A stretch of DNA of 46,501 nt from Enterococcus canintestini (GTDB lineage Bacteria > Bacillota > Bacilli > Lactobacillales > Enterococcaceae): contig NZ_JXKG01000009.1 in NCBI RefSeq assembly GCF_001885735.1, forward strand, positions 40,990 to 87,490. The letters are read 5' to 3'. How positions within the stretch are numbered: position 1 is the stretch's first letter; the number at the start of each line of letters is the position of its first letter. This document shows, piece by piece, positions 9,703 through 18,005 of this stretch. A model generated the notes under the pieces. It was not told where the DNA came from. It saw only the letters and a list, made by a program, of their open reading frames with translations, and did no database searches. Both the position numbers and the translations under genes were made by a program.

Positions 9703-10461
9703 ATGATTACATTACAAGAGTTAGGAAAAGATTATGGGACAAAAACAGCATTACAAAATTTAAGCTTGACGATTAAAGAAGGCGAAATTTTTGGCTTTTT
9801 GGGACATAATGGGGCCGGAAAATCAACTACCATCAAAAGTTTGGTCAGTATTATTGAACCAACTCGTGGTCAAATTTTAGTCGATGGCAAAGAACTTTCA
9901 GCTAATCGCATGGAAATCAAAAAAAGAATCGGTTATGTTCCGGATACACCTGATATTTTCTTGCAATTATCTGCTGGAGAGTACTGGGATTTAATTGCGG
10001 CAGCCTATGAGTTAGAAAATAAAGAAAATCGACTAAAAGAATTAGTTGAATTATTCAGTATGGAAAATCATGTGAATGAAACATTGGCGAGCTTTTCTCA
10101 TGGGATGCGTCAAAAAACGATTATTATTGGGGCGCTATTGCCAGATCCGGATATTTGGATTTTAGATGAACCAATGCAAGGTTTAGATCCGCAAGCATCT
10201 TTTGATTTAAAAGAATTAATGAAACAACATGCCGCAAAAGGTAAGACCGTTATTTTTTCAACCCATGTGTTAGACACAGCACAACAGTTATGTGATGAAT
10301 TAGCTATCTTAAAACAAGGCGAACTAATTTATAACGGTTCAGTCACTGATTTATTAGCCGAAAACCCAGAAGAATCTTTAGAGGCAATTTATTTAAAAAT
10401 GGCAGGTAGAAAAAATAGCGAAGAAATTGTCAAAGAACTAGCAGGTGAGAGCGATGAGTAA
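9703..10461 (+). CDS. ABC transporter ATP-binding protein (CcmA type)
   Basis: This is the cytoplasmic ATPase of a two-gene ABC transporter. It is 252 aa with Walker A GHNGAGKST (34-42), Walker B WILDEP (about 154-159), and a diverged signature FSHGMRQ in place of LSGGQ. The start is set at ATG 9703, which has GGGAG eight bases upstream; the GTG at 9694 overlaps that ribosome site. The stop overlaps the permease start by 8 bases. The substrate cannot be read from the sequence; relatives export drugs, peptides or lipids. Confidence 0.88.
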   Translation: MITLQELGKDYGTKTALQNLSLTIKEGEIFGFLGHNGAGKSTTIKSLVSIIEPTRGQILVDGKELSANRMEIKKRIGYVPDTPDIFLQLSAGEYWDLIAAAYELENKENRLKELVELFSMENHVNETLASFSHGMRQKTIIIGALLPDPDIWILDEPMQGLDPQASFDLKELMKQHAAKGKTVIFSTHVLDTAQQLCDELAILKQGELIYNGSVTDLLAENPEESLEAIYLKMAGRKNSEEIVKELAGESDE

Positions 10462-12076
10462 GCAGTTAAAAGCTTTAATTGCTGTCAGTTTACGTTATTC
10501 CAATCCACAAGTAACGGATCGTTTGCGTAAAAAAGGACGCAAAAATTTATCGGTGGCAATTATAAATCAGTATTTATTATCAGGCCTTATCTTTTTAGCA
10601 GTTTATGGTTCTATGCTTTTTATGACTAATTTTGCGAAAATGCCAGGAACATTTACGTATTTTGCCACGCTATTTTCTTTATTAGGCTTATCCCAAGGGG
10701 TAAGTGTTATTTACAATATTTTCTTTGAGAGTAAAGATTTAGGTAGTTATTTACCTTTACCTTTTAAGCAAAGTCAAATTTTTATTGCAAAAAACATTGT
10801 GGTGGCGTTGTCAGTCGTTCCGTTTATTATTCCACTTCTTGTTTTGTTTTTACTAACGAGTTTAAAAAGTGGGGTAAATATTTTTCTAGCAATTTTTCTG
10901 AGTGTTGTCTTGTTTGTGGTCGTACTATTAATTTTATTTGCAGTATGCAGTTTAATTGTTTTTGGTCTGACCCGAACAAAAGTTTTTCAAAAACACAAAA
11001 AACTGATGACGACCTTGCTTTTATGGGTCACGATGGGTTTAGTTATTATTGGTATTATGCTGATGAACCGTGATTCAGCAGATGACTATTTAGCCGATCG
11101 TAATATTATTTTGCCACTGTTGCCATTATTTCATATTGTTCATGCTCCTTTTTCTAGTAGTGGCTTATTGAGTTTAGCAGGAGTGATTGGCTTTTTACTC
11201 ATTTTAGCTTTCTTAGTGAAATGGCAAATTTTACCCCAACTTTATGAACAAGTAACGACTATTTCTAGTACCGATCAGGTTGTCCGCCGTGTGCATAAGA
11301 AAAATCAAAATCTAGCGCAAGTGTTACGACGATATAATTTTGAACTGGTAAAAAATCCAACGTTAATCACTCAAGTTCTCTCGTCATCGTTGATTTTTCC
11401 AGTTGTCTTTATTGCTACTTTTGCTTTTAATGGGGATTTTAATTTGAGTCATTTGCCTTTAAAATTTGCAGGTGTCGCTTTTTTAAGTGGGATTATTTTA
11501 GCGTTCATAACGATTAATCAAACCTCATTTGTGGGGAACTTAATTTCTTTAGATGGTGAAAACTATTCTTATATGCAAACTTTGCCAATTAGCCGCAAAG
11601 ATTATCTAGTCGAAAAATTTAAAGCTGGTCTATTAATTCAAGGTGGAATTTCGCTAATTTTAGCTTTCGCGACTGGACTTGTTTTAAAAGCTTCTTTATT
11701 GTTCCTGCTATTCTTTGTAGTTGGGGCGATTTTAGGAACAATCCTCTTATCGCAATTTTATTTTGTCCGCGATTATCGTTTACTTTTGGTGGATTGGACG
11801 AATTTTAGTCAACTTTTCTTACGGGGAAGTGGCCGTGTGGGGCTAATTTTTATGATGTGGGGGAGTATGATTATCGGAGCTTTATTGATTGGAGGCTACA
11901 TTTTACTCTTAAATATCATGGCTGCGACTCTTGTTAACAGTATTGTGGCCGTAGTGATAGTTACAATCAGTATTGGACTAGTTTATTACTATCGCCATAA
12001 TTTCTGGCAAAAATTAGATCAAGTTTCTTGGCAGCGCAAAATTGAATTGGCACGCCAGAAAAAAATGAAGGGATGA
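10454..12076 (+). CDS. ABC transporter permease, multi-spanning
   Basis: This 540-aa membrane protein has roughly ten to twelve hydrophobic segments and a central basic linker (RRVHKKNQN). It is the permease partner of the ATPase just upstream, with which it overlaps by 8 bases. The ATG at 10454 is preceded by AGGTGAG. The pattern of two long hydrophobic halves resembles large ABC-2-like permeases of lactic acid bacteria. No catalytic or binding motif reveals the substrate. There is no obvious terminator before the upp promoter. Confidence 0.82.
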   Translation: MSKQLKALIAVSLRYSNPQVTDRLRKKGRKNLSVAIINQYLLSGLIFLAVYGSMLFMTNFAKMPGTFTYFATLFSLLGLSQGVSVIYNIFFESKDLGSYLPLPFKQSQIFIAKNIVVALSVVPFIIPLLVLFLLTSLKSGVNIFLAIFLSVVLFVVVLLILFAVCSLIVFGLTRTKVFQKHKKLMTTLLLWVTMGLVIIGIMLMNRDSADDYLADRNIILPLLPLFHIVHAPFSSSGLLSLAGVIGFLLILAFLVKWQILPQLYEQVTTISSTDQVVRRVHKKNQNLAQVLRRYNFELVKNPTLITQVLSSSLIFPVVFIATFAFNGDFNLSHLPLKFAGVAFLSGIILAFITINQTSFVGNLISLDGENYSYMQTLPISRKDYLVEKFKAGLLIQGGISLILAFATGLVLKASLLFLLFFVVGAILGTILLSQFYFVRDYRLLLVDWTNFSQLFLRGSGRVGLIFMMWGSMIIGALLIGGYILLLNIMAATLVNSIVAVVIVTISIGLVYYYRHNFWQKLDQVSWQRKIELARQKKMKG

Positions 12077-12077
12077 G

Positions 12078-12106
12078 TTGTTAAACTAGCGCATTTGCTT
12101 TAAAAT
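12078..12106 (+). promoter_or_regulatory. upp promoter
   Basis: TTGTTA (12078-12083), 17-base spacer, TAAAAT (12101-12106). It sits just past the permease stop codon, 28 bases before upp. Confidence 0.6.
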
Positions 12107-12133
12107 AAAATAAAAACTAAAGGAGTTTTTACA

Positions 12134-12763
12134 ATGGGCAAATTTCAAGTAATCGATCATCCATTGATCCAACACAAATTAACAATTATTCGTGACAAAA
12201 ATACTGGTACAAAAGTATTTCGCGAGGTTGTTAACGAAATCGCAATGTTGATGGCTTATGAAGTATCTCGTGATATGCCATTAGAAGATATTGATATTGA
12301 AACACCAGTAGCGCAATCAACGCAAAAAACACTAACAGGTAAAAAAGTTGCGATTGTGCCAATTTTACGGGCTGGTTTAGGCATGGTAGATGGTATCTTG
12401 GAATTAATTCCAGCAGCTAAAGTCGGACATGTCGGTTTATACCGTGACGAAGAAACGCTACAAGCTCACGAATATTTCTTCAAAATGCCAGAAGATATCG
12501 ACAATCGTCAAATCTTTGTGGTCGATCCAATGTTAGCAACTGGTGGCTCTGCTATTATGGCAATTGATTCATTGAAAAAACGTGGTGCGTCTAACATCAA
12601 ATTTGTTTGTTTAGTGGCAGCTCCAGAAGGTGTGCGGGCATTACAAGAAGCACATCCTGATATTGATATCTTTACAGCGGCTTTAGATGACCATTTGAAT
12701 AAGCATGGTTACATCGTTCCTGGTTTAGGGGATGCCGGTGACCGCTTGTTTGGTACAAAATAA
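12134..12763 (+). CDS. upp: Uracil phosphoribosyltransferase
   Basis: Upp converts uracil and PRPP to UMP in pyrimidine salvage. The 209-aa length is exact for the family. The PRPP-binding loop [10 protein letters not shown] (about 131-140) and the C-terminal [10 protein letters not shown] uracil site are clear. AAAGGAG precedes the ATG. It is monocistronic here, with its own promoter and terminator. In Bacillus it lies downstream of glyA, and here only the ABC pair intervenes. Confidence 0.97.
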   Translation: MGKFQVIDHPLIQHKLTIIRDKNTGTKVFREVVNEIAMLMAYEVSRDMPLEDIDIETPVAQSTQKTLTGKKVAIVPILRAGLGMVDGILELIPAAKVGHVGLYRDEETLQAHEYFFKMPEDIDNRQIFVVDPMLATGGSAIMAIDSLKKRGASNIKFVCLVAAPEGVRALQEAHPDIDIFTAALDDHLNKHGYIVPGLGDAGDRLFGTK

Positions 12764-12777
12764 TAGCTAAAAAATTA

Positions 12778-12830
12778 CTGACGCCAAAAGTTAGACTAAA
12801 AAGCTAGCTTTTGGTGTCAGTATTTTTTTT
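12778..12830 (+). terminator. Terminator after upp
   Basis: A long stem: CTGACGCCAAAAG (12778-12790) pairs with CTTTTGGTGTCAG (12808-12820), extended inward by TTAG/CTAG, followed by T8 at 12823-12830. The inner core CCAAAAGTTAG recurs in or near two other terminators of this window. Confidence 0.92.
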
Positions 12831-12839
12831 GTTTTTAGC

Positions 12840-13654
12840 TTAAATAGATAATTTATAAAAAAACTTCTTCTCTAAAGCTATTGCTTTGGCGGTATAATTT
12901 GTAAAGTAAGTGTCCACTCTAAGTTTAATCGCATTTTCAATTTCTTTAGTAGTATTTAGTGTCCAAACGTTAAATTCCTTGTTGTGCTTGTGAACGAGTT
13001 CAACATTGTCCGTGGTCATAAGTTTTTTCTCAGCAGAAATAATGTCAACATTTTTTTCTTTAACACCTGACTCTAATTTATCTTGTGTATTAACAAGTAA
13101 AAGCTTTTTCATATCAGGAAAGACTGCTTCAAGATTATTGAGTGCTTTAACATTTGAAGCTTGCACGATAATATTGTTCTCGAGGTTATTGTCTTTTATA
13201 ATTTTTTTAAATAGAGAGGTTTGTAAATCATTTTCTTTCAATTCAATTACATAATGTACTTTATCTTTGTATTTATTGAATACATCTTGTAGTTTAAGAA
13301 TCCTGTCCCCATTAGCAGTTTTTAAATTATTTATTTCACTATCAGTCATGTCGGAAAAATTCTTATTTACGCCCGTAATTCTTTTAGCTGAGAGATCGTG
13401 AGAAATATATAAGGTACCATCTTTAGAAGTTACTAAATCTTGTTCTATAAATTTTGATCCATATAAAATAGCTAAATCGTATGCTGAAAATGTATGCTCA
13501 ATTTCTTCACCAGAAGCACCTCGATGAGAATAAATTTTTGCAGTGGCATTTTTATTGGATAGAAATATGAATAAATTAAAAATTAAAATTACTAATATTA
13601 CTAAAAGAAAAGCAACAGATATAGGTCTAATTGTATTATTTTTTTGTGACGCAT
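12840..13654 (-). pseudogene. Membrane-anchored glycerophosphodiester phosphodiesterase, frameshifted in an A7 tract near the start
   Basis: The GDPD domain is intact. Read on the minus strand it begins with an N-terminal membrane helix, then HRGASGEE with the EHT that replaces the usual ENT, FIEQDL, ISHD, and YVIELK later on. This enzyme family hydrolyses glycerophosphodiesters or lipoteichoic-acid-like polymers to glycerol-3-phosphate. However, the domain frame has no ATG, GTG or TTG before the first stop upstream until residue-equivalent 13349. The only start with a ribosome site (AAGGTGGG, then ATG at 13654) runs MRHKK into a 7-A tract (13639-13645) and stops after 17 codons. One extra A would join ATG and domain into a 271-aa protein. 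It could be phase-variable, rescued by slippage, a recent mutation, or a base-call error. Confidence 0.8.
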
Positions 13655-13810
13655 ATTGGTCCCACCTTCATTTTTATCATCTAGATTGTATCATAGTAAT
13701 AGAAGAAGAAAAGCACCTATTAATACTTACAAACTATAAATTGTCACTTACTTCAGCTTTAGGAGCATTTAAAAATCTCTGCCCCAAGATGAAATTTAGG
13801 TAAAATATAC

Positions 13811-13841
13811 AAAAAAAGAAGCCTTGATTAACAAGGCTTCT
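13811..13841 (-). terminator. Terminator of tRNA-Thr
   Basis: Read on the minus strand, AGAAGCCTTG pairs with CAAGGCTTCT and is followed by T7 (complement of 13811-13817). Confidence 0.92.
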
Positions 13842-13846
13842 AGCTA

Positions 13847-13919
13847 TGCCAGCTGCAGGGATCGAACCTGTGACCTACGCGTTACGAGTGCGTTGCTCTA
13901 CCTACTGAGCTAAGCTGGC
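13847..13919 (-). tRNA. tRNA-Thr (anticodon CGT)
   Basis: A 73-base cloverleaf on the minus strand: acceptor GCCAGCT/AGCTGGC (7 bp), D arm GCTC/GAGC, anticodon loop CTCGTAA giving CGT (reads ACG, Thr), T loop TTCGATC, discriminator A. The CCA end is not encoded. Two pairs look non-canonical: A31-C39 at the foot of the anticodon loop and A49-C65 in the T stem. Both could be real; the gene still has its own promoter and terminator. Confidence 0.92.
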
Positions 13920-13932
13920 GAGTACGTTAGAA

Positions 13933-13960
13933 ATTATAGCAAAAATAAATTATTTGTAAA
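13933..13960 (-). promoter_or_regulatory. tRNA-Thr promoter
   Basis: On the minus strand: TTTACA (13960-13955), 16-base spacer, perfect TATAAT (13938-13933), ending 13 bases before the tRNA. Confidence 0.8.
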
Positions 13961-14045
13961 GACAAAACCCTTCTATGAAACAATGACTTAGAAAATTTTC
14001 ACAAAGTGTGGTATACTAGTATTAATTAAAGGGAGGTTTTCTATA

Positions 14046-14285
14046 GTGGCAAGTTTTGGTAAGTTTGAAACAACAATTATTCCATCGGATGCAGGCAAAG
14101 GTTTTCAGGTCGATACCCATGTGAAATTTTCAATTTACGGAAAACCGCAGACCGGTACCGTTACGAAACAGTTAAAAAATTCTGCCGTCGTTGAAATCGA
14201 TGAAACTGGCGATAATCAACAACTTATGACTCAAAGTAATGGTGTCATGATTATTAATTACAAACAATTGGAAAAGTTAAAATAG
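14046..14285 (+). CDS. DUF2187 (YkvS-like) small protein
   Basis: This is a 79-aa protein with GTG start and a strong AAAGGGAGG ribosome site. The sequence (VKFSIYGKPQTGTVTKQL, then VEIDE and MIINYKQL) fits the DUF2187/YkvS family of small beta-rich proteins. Its function is not known; the fold resembles KOW/SH3-like RNA-binding barrels, which is inference only. A TG-G-TATACT extended -10 lies at 14009-14017. It is monocistronic, with a terminator right after it. Confidence 0.75.
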   Translation: MASFGKFETTIIPSDAGKGFQVDTHVKFSIYGKPQTGTVTKQLKNSAVVEIDETGDNQQLMTQSNGVMIINYKQLEKLK

Positions 14286-14292
14286 TCTTTTT

Positions 14293-14334
14293 GACTTAAG
14301 TTGACATCTCAGTCAGCTTGAGTCCTATTTTTTT
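14293..14334 (+). terminator. Terminator after the DUF2187 gene
   Basis: GACTTAAGTTGAC (14293-14305) pairs with GTCAGCTTGAGTC using G-T wobbles, followed by TATTTTTTT. Confidence 0.8.
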
Positions 14335-14646
14335 GGTTGAATTTTTATAGCTAAAGTATTTTTGACAAAAAATGAAAAATGCGGACAGTAGAAATTTTTA
14401 AATTTTTCCTAGGGTATTATTCCCTTCTTTTCTTTCCCTTCATTAACCTCTATAATGAGGAAGTGCACTTTTTTACTGATTAAAATTTAGATTATAAAAC
14501 GTAGGAGAAACACTGTAATTAGTTTTTTTACAGTGTTTGGCTGAACGAACGCGAGGACTTCATTATTTTGTTAGAGTTTAAAAATCAAAGCAATAATTAA
14601 GATCTTAAATGCGTTTTGTAAAGCTTTTTTGGAAAGAAGAGGAATC
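14335..14646 (+). other. Non-coding leader of rodA with a strong hairpin
   Basis: This 312-base gap has a TATAAT at 14451-14456 with a weak -35, so the rodA mRNA would carry a leader of roughly 180 bases. The leader contains a hairpin with an 11-bp perfect stem, AAACACTGTAA (14508-14518) with TTACAGTGTTT (14528-14538). No T run follows, so it is not a classical terminator, and no known riboswitch class was recognised. Confidence 0.5.
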
Positions 14647-15840
14647 ATGGAAAACAGACGATCAAGAAATGATAATCGGATTGATTATGGTGTAATTTTA
14701 CCAGTCTTTTTGTTGTGCTTAATCGGGCTAGCGGCATTGTACGTTGCCTTGACGCATGACCGCAATAATCCTAATGTTCTAGCAGGAGTAGCAAAACAAG
14801 CGGTTTGGTATGGCGTTGGCACAGTAGCAATTGTTGTTATTATGCATATGAAGTCCAAATGGATTTGGAAATTAACACCTTACATTTATGGTGCGGGTCT
14901 TATAATTATGACTTTATTATTGAAATTTTATGACCGCAATTTAGAAAGTGTAACAGGTTCAAAAAACTGGTTTACTTTTGGGCCAGTGAATTTTCAACCC
15001 GCTGAATTGATGAAAGTAGCTTTAATCTTGATGCTAGCACTCGTTGTAACGACCCATAATGTGAAGTATCGCAACCGTAATTTACCGACAGACGGCTTAC
15101 TTATTTTAAAAATTCTCGCTGTTTCGTTACCGGTTTTAATTTTAGTTATGTTGCAAAAAGACTTCGGGACGATGTTGGTGTTTGTCGCCATTATTGGCGG
15201 TGTCTTTTTAATGTCAGGGATATCTTGGCGGATTTTAATTCCTCTAATCGCAATTTTTGCAATTGTAGGAGGAGGAACTATTTTTCTAGTGACAACAGAG
15301 GTTGGTCGTGACCTTTTATATCACGTGGGCTTTAAATCTTATCAATTTGCCCGGATTGATTCTTGGTTGAATCCTTTCCACGATATGCAAGGCAACTCTT
15401 ATCAATTGGCGTATGGCTTGTTGGCAATTGGTTCTGGAGGCATGCTGGGTAAAGGGTTTAATGTAAGTGATGTCTATGTGCCGGTTAGAGAATCAGATAT
15501 GATTTTTACTGTTATTGGAGAAAATTTTGGTTTTATCGGTAGTGCTTTTGTGATCCTCTTGTATTTTATCTTAATTTATCATATGATTCGCGTATGCTTT
15601 GATACAAATAATGAATTTTATGCTTATATCGCAACGGGAATTATTATGATGATTTTATTCCACGTGTTTGAAAATATTGGAGCAAATATTGGACTTTTAC
15701 CATTAACTGGTATTCCACTACCTTTTATTAGTCAAGGTGGTTCAGCTATTTTGAGTAATATGATTGGTATTGGATTGATTTTGTCGATGCGTTATCAAGC
15801 GGAAACAAAAAAAGAAGAAAAAGATGCTACTTTTGCTTAA
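14647..15840 (+). CDS. rodA: SEDS peptidoglycan polymerase RodA/FtsW family
   Basis: This is a membrane-embedded glycosyltransferase of the SEDS family that polymerises lipid II with a partner class B PBP. About ten membrane helices lie in 397 aa. Recognisable blocks are FARIDSWLNPF, NSYQLAYGLLAIGSGG, ESDMIFTVIGENFGF and LTGIPLPFISQGGSAILSN, which fit RodA better than FtsW. The start is ATG 14647 with AGAGG just upstream; the frame extends back to a TTG at 14629 that would lack a site. RodA works in elongasome or peripheral synthesis; RodA versus FtsW is a moderate-certainty call. Confidence 0.85.
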   Translation: MENRRSRNDNRIDYGVILPVFLLCLIGLAALYVALTHDRNNPNVLAGVAKQAVWYGVGTVAIVVIMHMKSKWIWKLTPYIYGAGLIIMTLLLKFYDRNLESVTGSKNWFTFGPVNFQPAELMKVALILMLALVVTTHNVKYRNRNLPTDGLLILKILAVSLPVLILVMLQKDFGTMLVFVAIIGGVFLMSGISWRILIPLIAIFAIVGGGTIFLVTTEVGRDLLYHVGFKSYQFARIDSWLNPFHDMQGNSYQLAYGLLAIGSGGMLGKGFNVSDVYVPVRESDMIFTVIGENFGFIGSAFVILLYFILIYHMIRVCFDTNNEFYAYIATGIIMMILFHVFENIGANIGLLPLTGIPLPFISQGGSAILSNMIGIGLILSMRYQAETKKEEKDATFA

Positions 15841-15884
15841 ACGTGGTAAAGTGAATGCGGAAATAAAAGTAAAGGAGCAAGGCT

Positions 15885-16241
15885 ATGCTGACTTTATATT
15901 GGTATCCAAAATGTAGTACTTGTAAAAAAGCGAAAGCGTGGTTAGATTCCCAAGATATCGCTGTTCAAACCATTGATATGGTGCAAAATCCGCCAACTGC
16001 TGCAACTTTAATGCATTGGATGGAAGAAAGTGATTTGCCGATTCGTCGCTTTTTTAATACGAGTGGGATGAAGTATCGTGAAATGGGGCTAAAAGAACAA
16101 GTGCCCAATTTGTCACTTCAAGAAGCTAGTGAATTATTGGCAAGTGATGGGATGTTAATAAAACGTCCAATTTTAGTGCGTAACGACAAGCTTTTGTCGA
16201 TTGGTTTTAAAGAAACTGAATATGAAGGGATCGCGAAATAA
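15885..16241 (+). CDS. ArsC/Spx-family thioredoxin-fold protein (YusI-like)
   Basis: This 118-aa protein has the thioredoxin-like ArsC fold with a CSTC redox motif (Cys10, Cys13) and the cis-proline region KRPILV. It is in the Spx/MgsR/YffB branch. It is unlikely to be Spx itself, because the C-terminal region lacks the usual Spx pattern and the neighbour is gcvH. B. subtilis has yusI beside gcvH (yusH) and the met and suf genes, so this is probably the YusI equivalent. Its role is unknown. One base separates it from gcvH. Confidence 0.8.
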   Translation: MLTLYWYPKCSTCKKAKAWLDSQDIAVQTIDMVQNPPTAATLMHWMEESDLPIRRFFNTSGMKYREMGLKEQVPNLSLQEASELLASDGMLIKRPILVRNDKLLSIGFKETEYEGIAK

Positions 16242-16242
16242 G

Positions 16243-16581
16243 ATGCAACAAAAATGTTTGAAAACAAAAGATAATTTGTGGGTATTGTACAATGGAAATG
16301 AGTATGTCGTTGGTTTAACGGAAGCTGCGCAATCTGATTTAGGTAAAGTAACATTTGCCTCATTGCCAAAAGCCGGTCAAACGTTTAAACAAGGCACACC
16401 ACTAGTTGAAGTAGAAGCAGAAAAAGCAGTTCAAGAATTTCCAGCACCATTAAGTGGCACGATTTCTTCTGTCAATGAAAAAGCGTTGGAAAATAGCGAT
16501 GTCTTAAACGACGAAGATGAAATGAATGCTTGGCTAGTTGCATTTAAAGATGTTGACGCCACAGAATTCCATGAACTGTAA
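16243..16581 (+). CDS. gcvH: GcvH-like lipoyl carrier protein
   Basis: This 112-aa protein has the lipoyl-domain fold with the modified lysine in EVEAEKAVQEF (Lys61). It corresponds to the glycine cleavage H protein. No P, T or L subunit is nearby. In Firmicutes GcvH also serves as the octanoyl/lipoyl relay between LipM and LipL, so it may be kept for lipoate supply (family knowledge). The start at 16243 is chosen over the open frame from 16201, because the shorter form starts after the stop of the upstream gene and keeps the family N-terminus; AGGGA lies about 12 bases upstream. Confidence 0.85.
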   Translation: MQQKCLKTKDNLWVLYNGNEYVVGLTEAAQSDLGKVTFASLPKAGQTFKQGTPLVEVEAEKAVQEFPAPLSGTISSVNEKALENSDVLNDEDEMNAWLVAFKDVDATEFHEL

Positions 16582-16598
16582 AATTTTTCTGAAAATAT

Positions 16599-16627
16599 TT
16601 GACAGTTGATTTTTACCTTGTTATAAT
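16599..16627 (+). promoter_or_regulatory. metNPQ promoter
   Basis: TTGACA (16599-16604), 17-base spacer, TATAAT (16622-16627): a full sigma-A consensus, leading straight into the T-box leader. Confidence 0.93.
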
Positions 16628-16639
16628 TTCACCAATAAC

Positions 16640-16940
16640 TTGAAAGCTTTGAAAAGAAGAGTACATGTCACCGACATTTCACAGAGAGCCTGGGATGCTG
16701 CAAACAGGTAATGAAGGTAAGATGGAAGATGGTCTTTGAGCAGAGTAAGTGAGCACATAAGCAAGCTTATTACGGGAGTGCCCGTTATAGCACGACAGTA
16801 TGCACGATTTAGGTAAGTACTGGGTAAGGTTATAGTTGTGAAACTGTAACAAATTAAGGTGGTAACACGAAATTGCGACAGCTTTTCGTCCTTTTGTAAT
16901 CGAAAGAATTACAAGGATGGAAAGCTGTTTTTTTATTGCT
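16640..16940 (+). promoter_or_regulatory. T-box riboswitch (methionine) controlling metNPQ
   Basis: The T-box core AGGTGGTAACACG is at 16857-16869, followed by a terminator whose stem runs 16878-16936 (ACAGCTTT pairs with AAAGCTGT, then T8). Stem I shows the usual GAGAGCC and GGGATGCTGCAAAC elements (16683-16705). The likely specifier is ATG at 16729-16731, just before GTCTTTGAGC. The bulge TGGT pairs with an ACCA tRNA end, which fits a discriminator A, as tRNA-Met has. Low charged tRNA-Met should favour antitermination of the methionine importer genes. Confidence 0.9.
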
Positions 16941-16970
16941 GAGAAGTAAACAAAGAAAGAGGCTGAAAAA

Positions 16971-18005
16971 ATGGCTTTAATAAAACTGACAGATGTCAAA
17001 AAAAGTTTTAACGTCAAAAAGCAAACTATTCATGCAGTAGATGGTGTTTCCTTGACGGTTGATAAAGGTGACATCTATGGTATTGTCGGTTATTCCGGCG
17101 CAGGTAAATCGACTTTAGTCCGTTTGTTAAACGGATTAGAATTAGCAACTAGTGGTAGCGTAGTCGTAGATGGACAAAATATTGGTACTCTAAAAAATAA
17201 AGAATTACGAGATTTTCGTAAAAATGTCGGGATGATTTTTCAACACTTCAATTTATTGTGGTCCCGGACTGTTTTAGAAAATATCGAATTGCCGATGGAA
17301 CTTGCAGGTATTCCGAAAGAAAAACGCCAACAAAAAGCACAAGAACTTTTAGCTTTGGTTAATTTAGAAGGTCGTGGTGATGCCTATCCAGCCCAATTAT
17401 CTGGAGGCCAAAAACAAAGAGTAGGTATTGCCAGAGCTTTAGCCAATGATCCTAAAATTTTACTTTGTGATGAAGCAACAAGTGCGCTTGATCCCCAAAC
17501 AACTGATGAAGTACTGGATTTATTATTAGCAATCAACCAAAAGTTGAACTTGACGATTGTTTTAATTACCCACGAAATGAATGTTATCCGCAAAATTTGT
17601 AATAAAGTGGCGGTGATGGAATTAGGTAAAATTGTTGAAGAAGGAGAAGTATCAAAAGTCTTTCGTAATCCTCAACAAGCTGTAACAAAACGCTTTGTCC
17701 AACAAGACTTACAACCAAGTGAAGAACCAAAAGAAGTCTTACAAGAATTTATTGCAGAAAATCCTAATGGCTTGCTCGCTACACTTGTTTTTAAAGCAGA
17801 CAATGCCAATGAACCAGTGATTTCACAAGCAATTCGTCAGTTTGATGTCGACATTAACGTAGTGTATGGTAATATTCGTCAATCAAAAGAAGATTCATTT
17901 GGCTCTTTAACTGTCTTAATTACCGGCGCAGAAGATGCGATTGATAAAACAATGGCATTCTTTTCTGCCCAACAAGTAGGAGTGGAGGTGTTGCATCGTG
18001 GATAA
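16971..18005 (+). CDS. metN: Methionine ABC importer ATP-binding protein MetN
   Basis: This is the ATPase of the D/L-methionine importer. The 344-aa protein has Walker A GYSGAGKST (40-48), LSGGQKQR, Walker B LLCDEATSALD, and a C-terminal NIL domain (about 265-344) that binds methionine and inhibits transport. AAAGAGG precedes the ATG. The upstream T-box ties expression to charged tRNA-Met. The stop overlaps the metP start by 8 bases. Confidence 0.96.
   Translation: MALIKLTDVKKSFNVKKQTIHAVDGVSLTVDKGDIYGIVGYSGAGKSTLVRLLNGLELATSGSVVVDGQNIGTLKNKELRDFRKNVGMIFQHFNLLWSRTVLENIELPMELAGIPKEKRQQKAQELLALVNLEGRGDAYPAQLSGGQKQRVGIARALANDPKILLCDEATSALDPQTTDEVLDLLLAINQKLNLTIVLITHEMNVIRKICNKVAVMELGKIVEEGEVSKVFRNPQQAVTKRFVQQDLQPSEEPKEVLQEFIAENPNGLLATLVFKADNANEPVISQAIRQFDVDINVVYGNIRQSKEDSFGSLTVLITGAEDAIDKTMAFFSAQQVGVEVLHRG

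Noticed and set aside
13543-13803. 86-aa plus-strand ORF
   Set aside because: It lies antisense to the N-terminal part of the glycerophosphodiesterase and its promoter, has no ribosome site, and its translation has no family-like composition.
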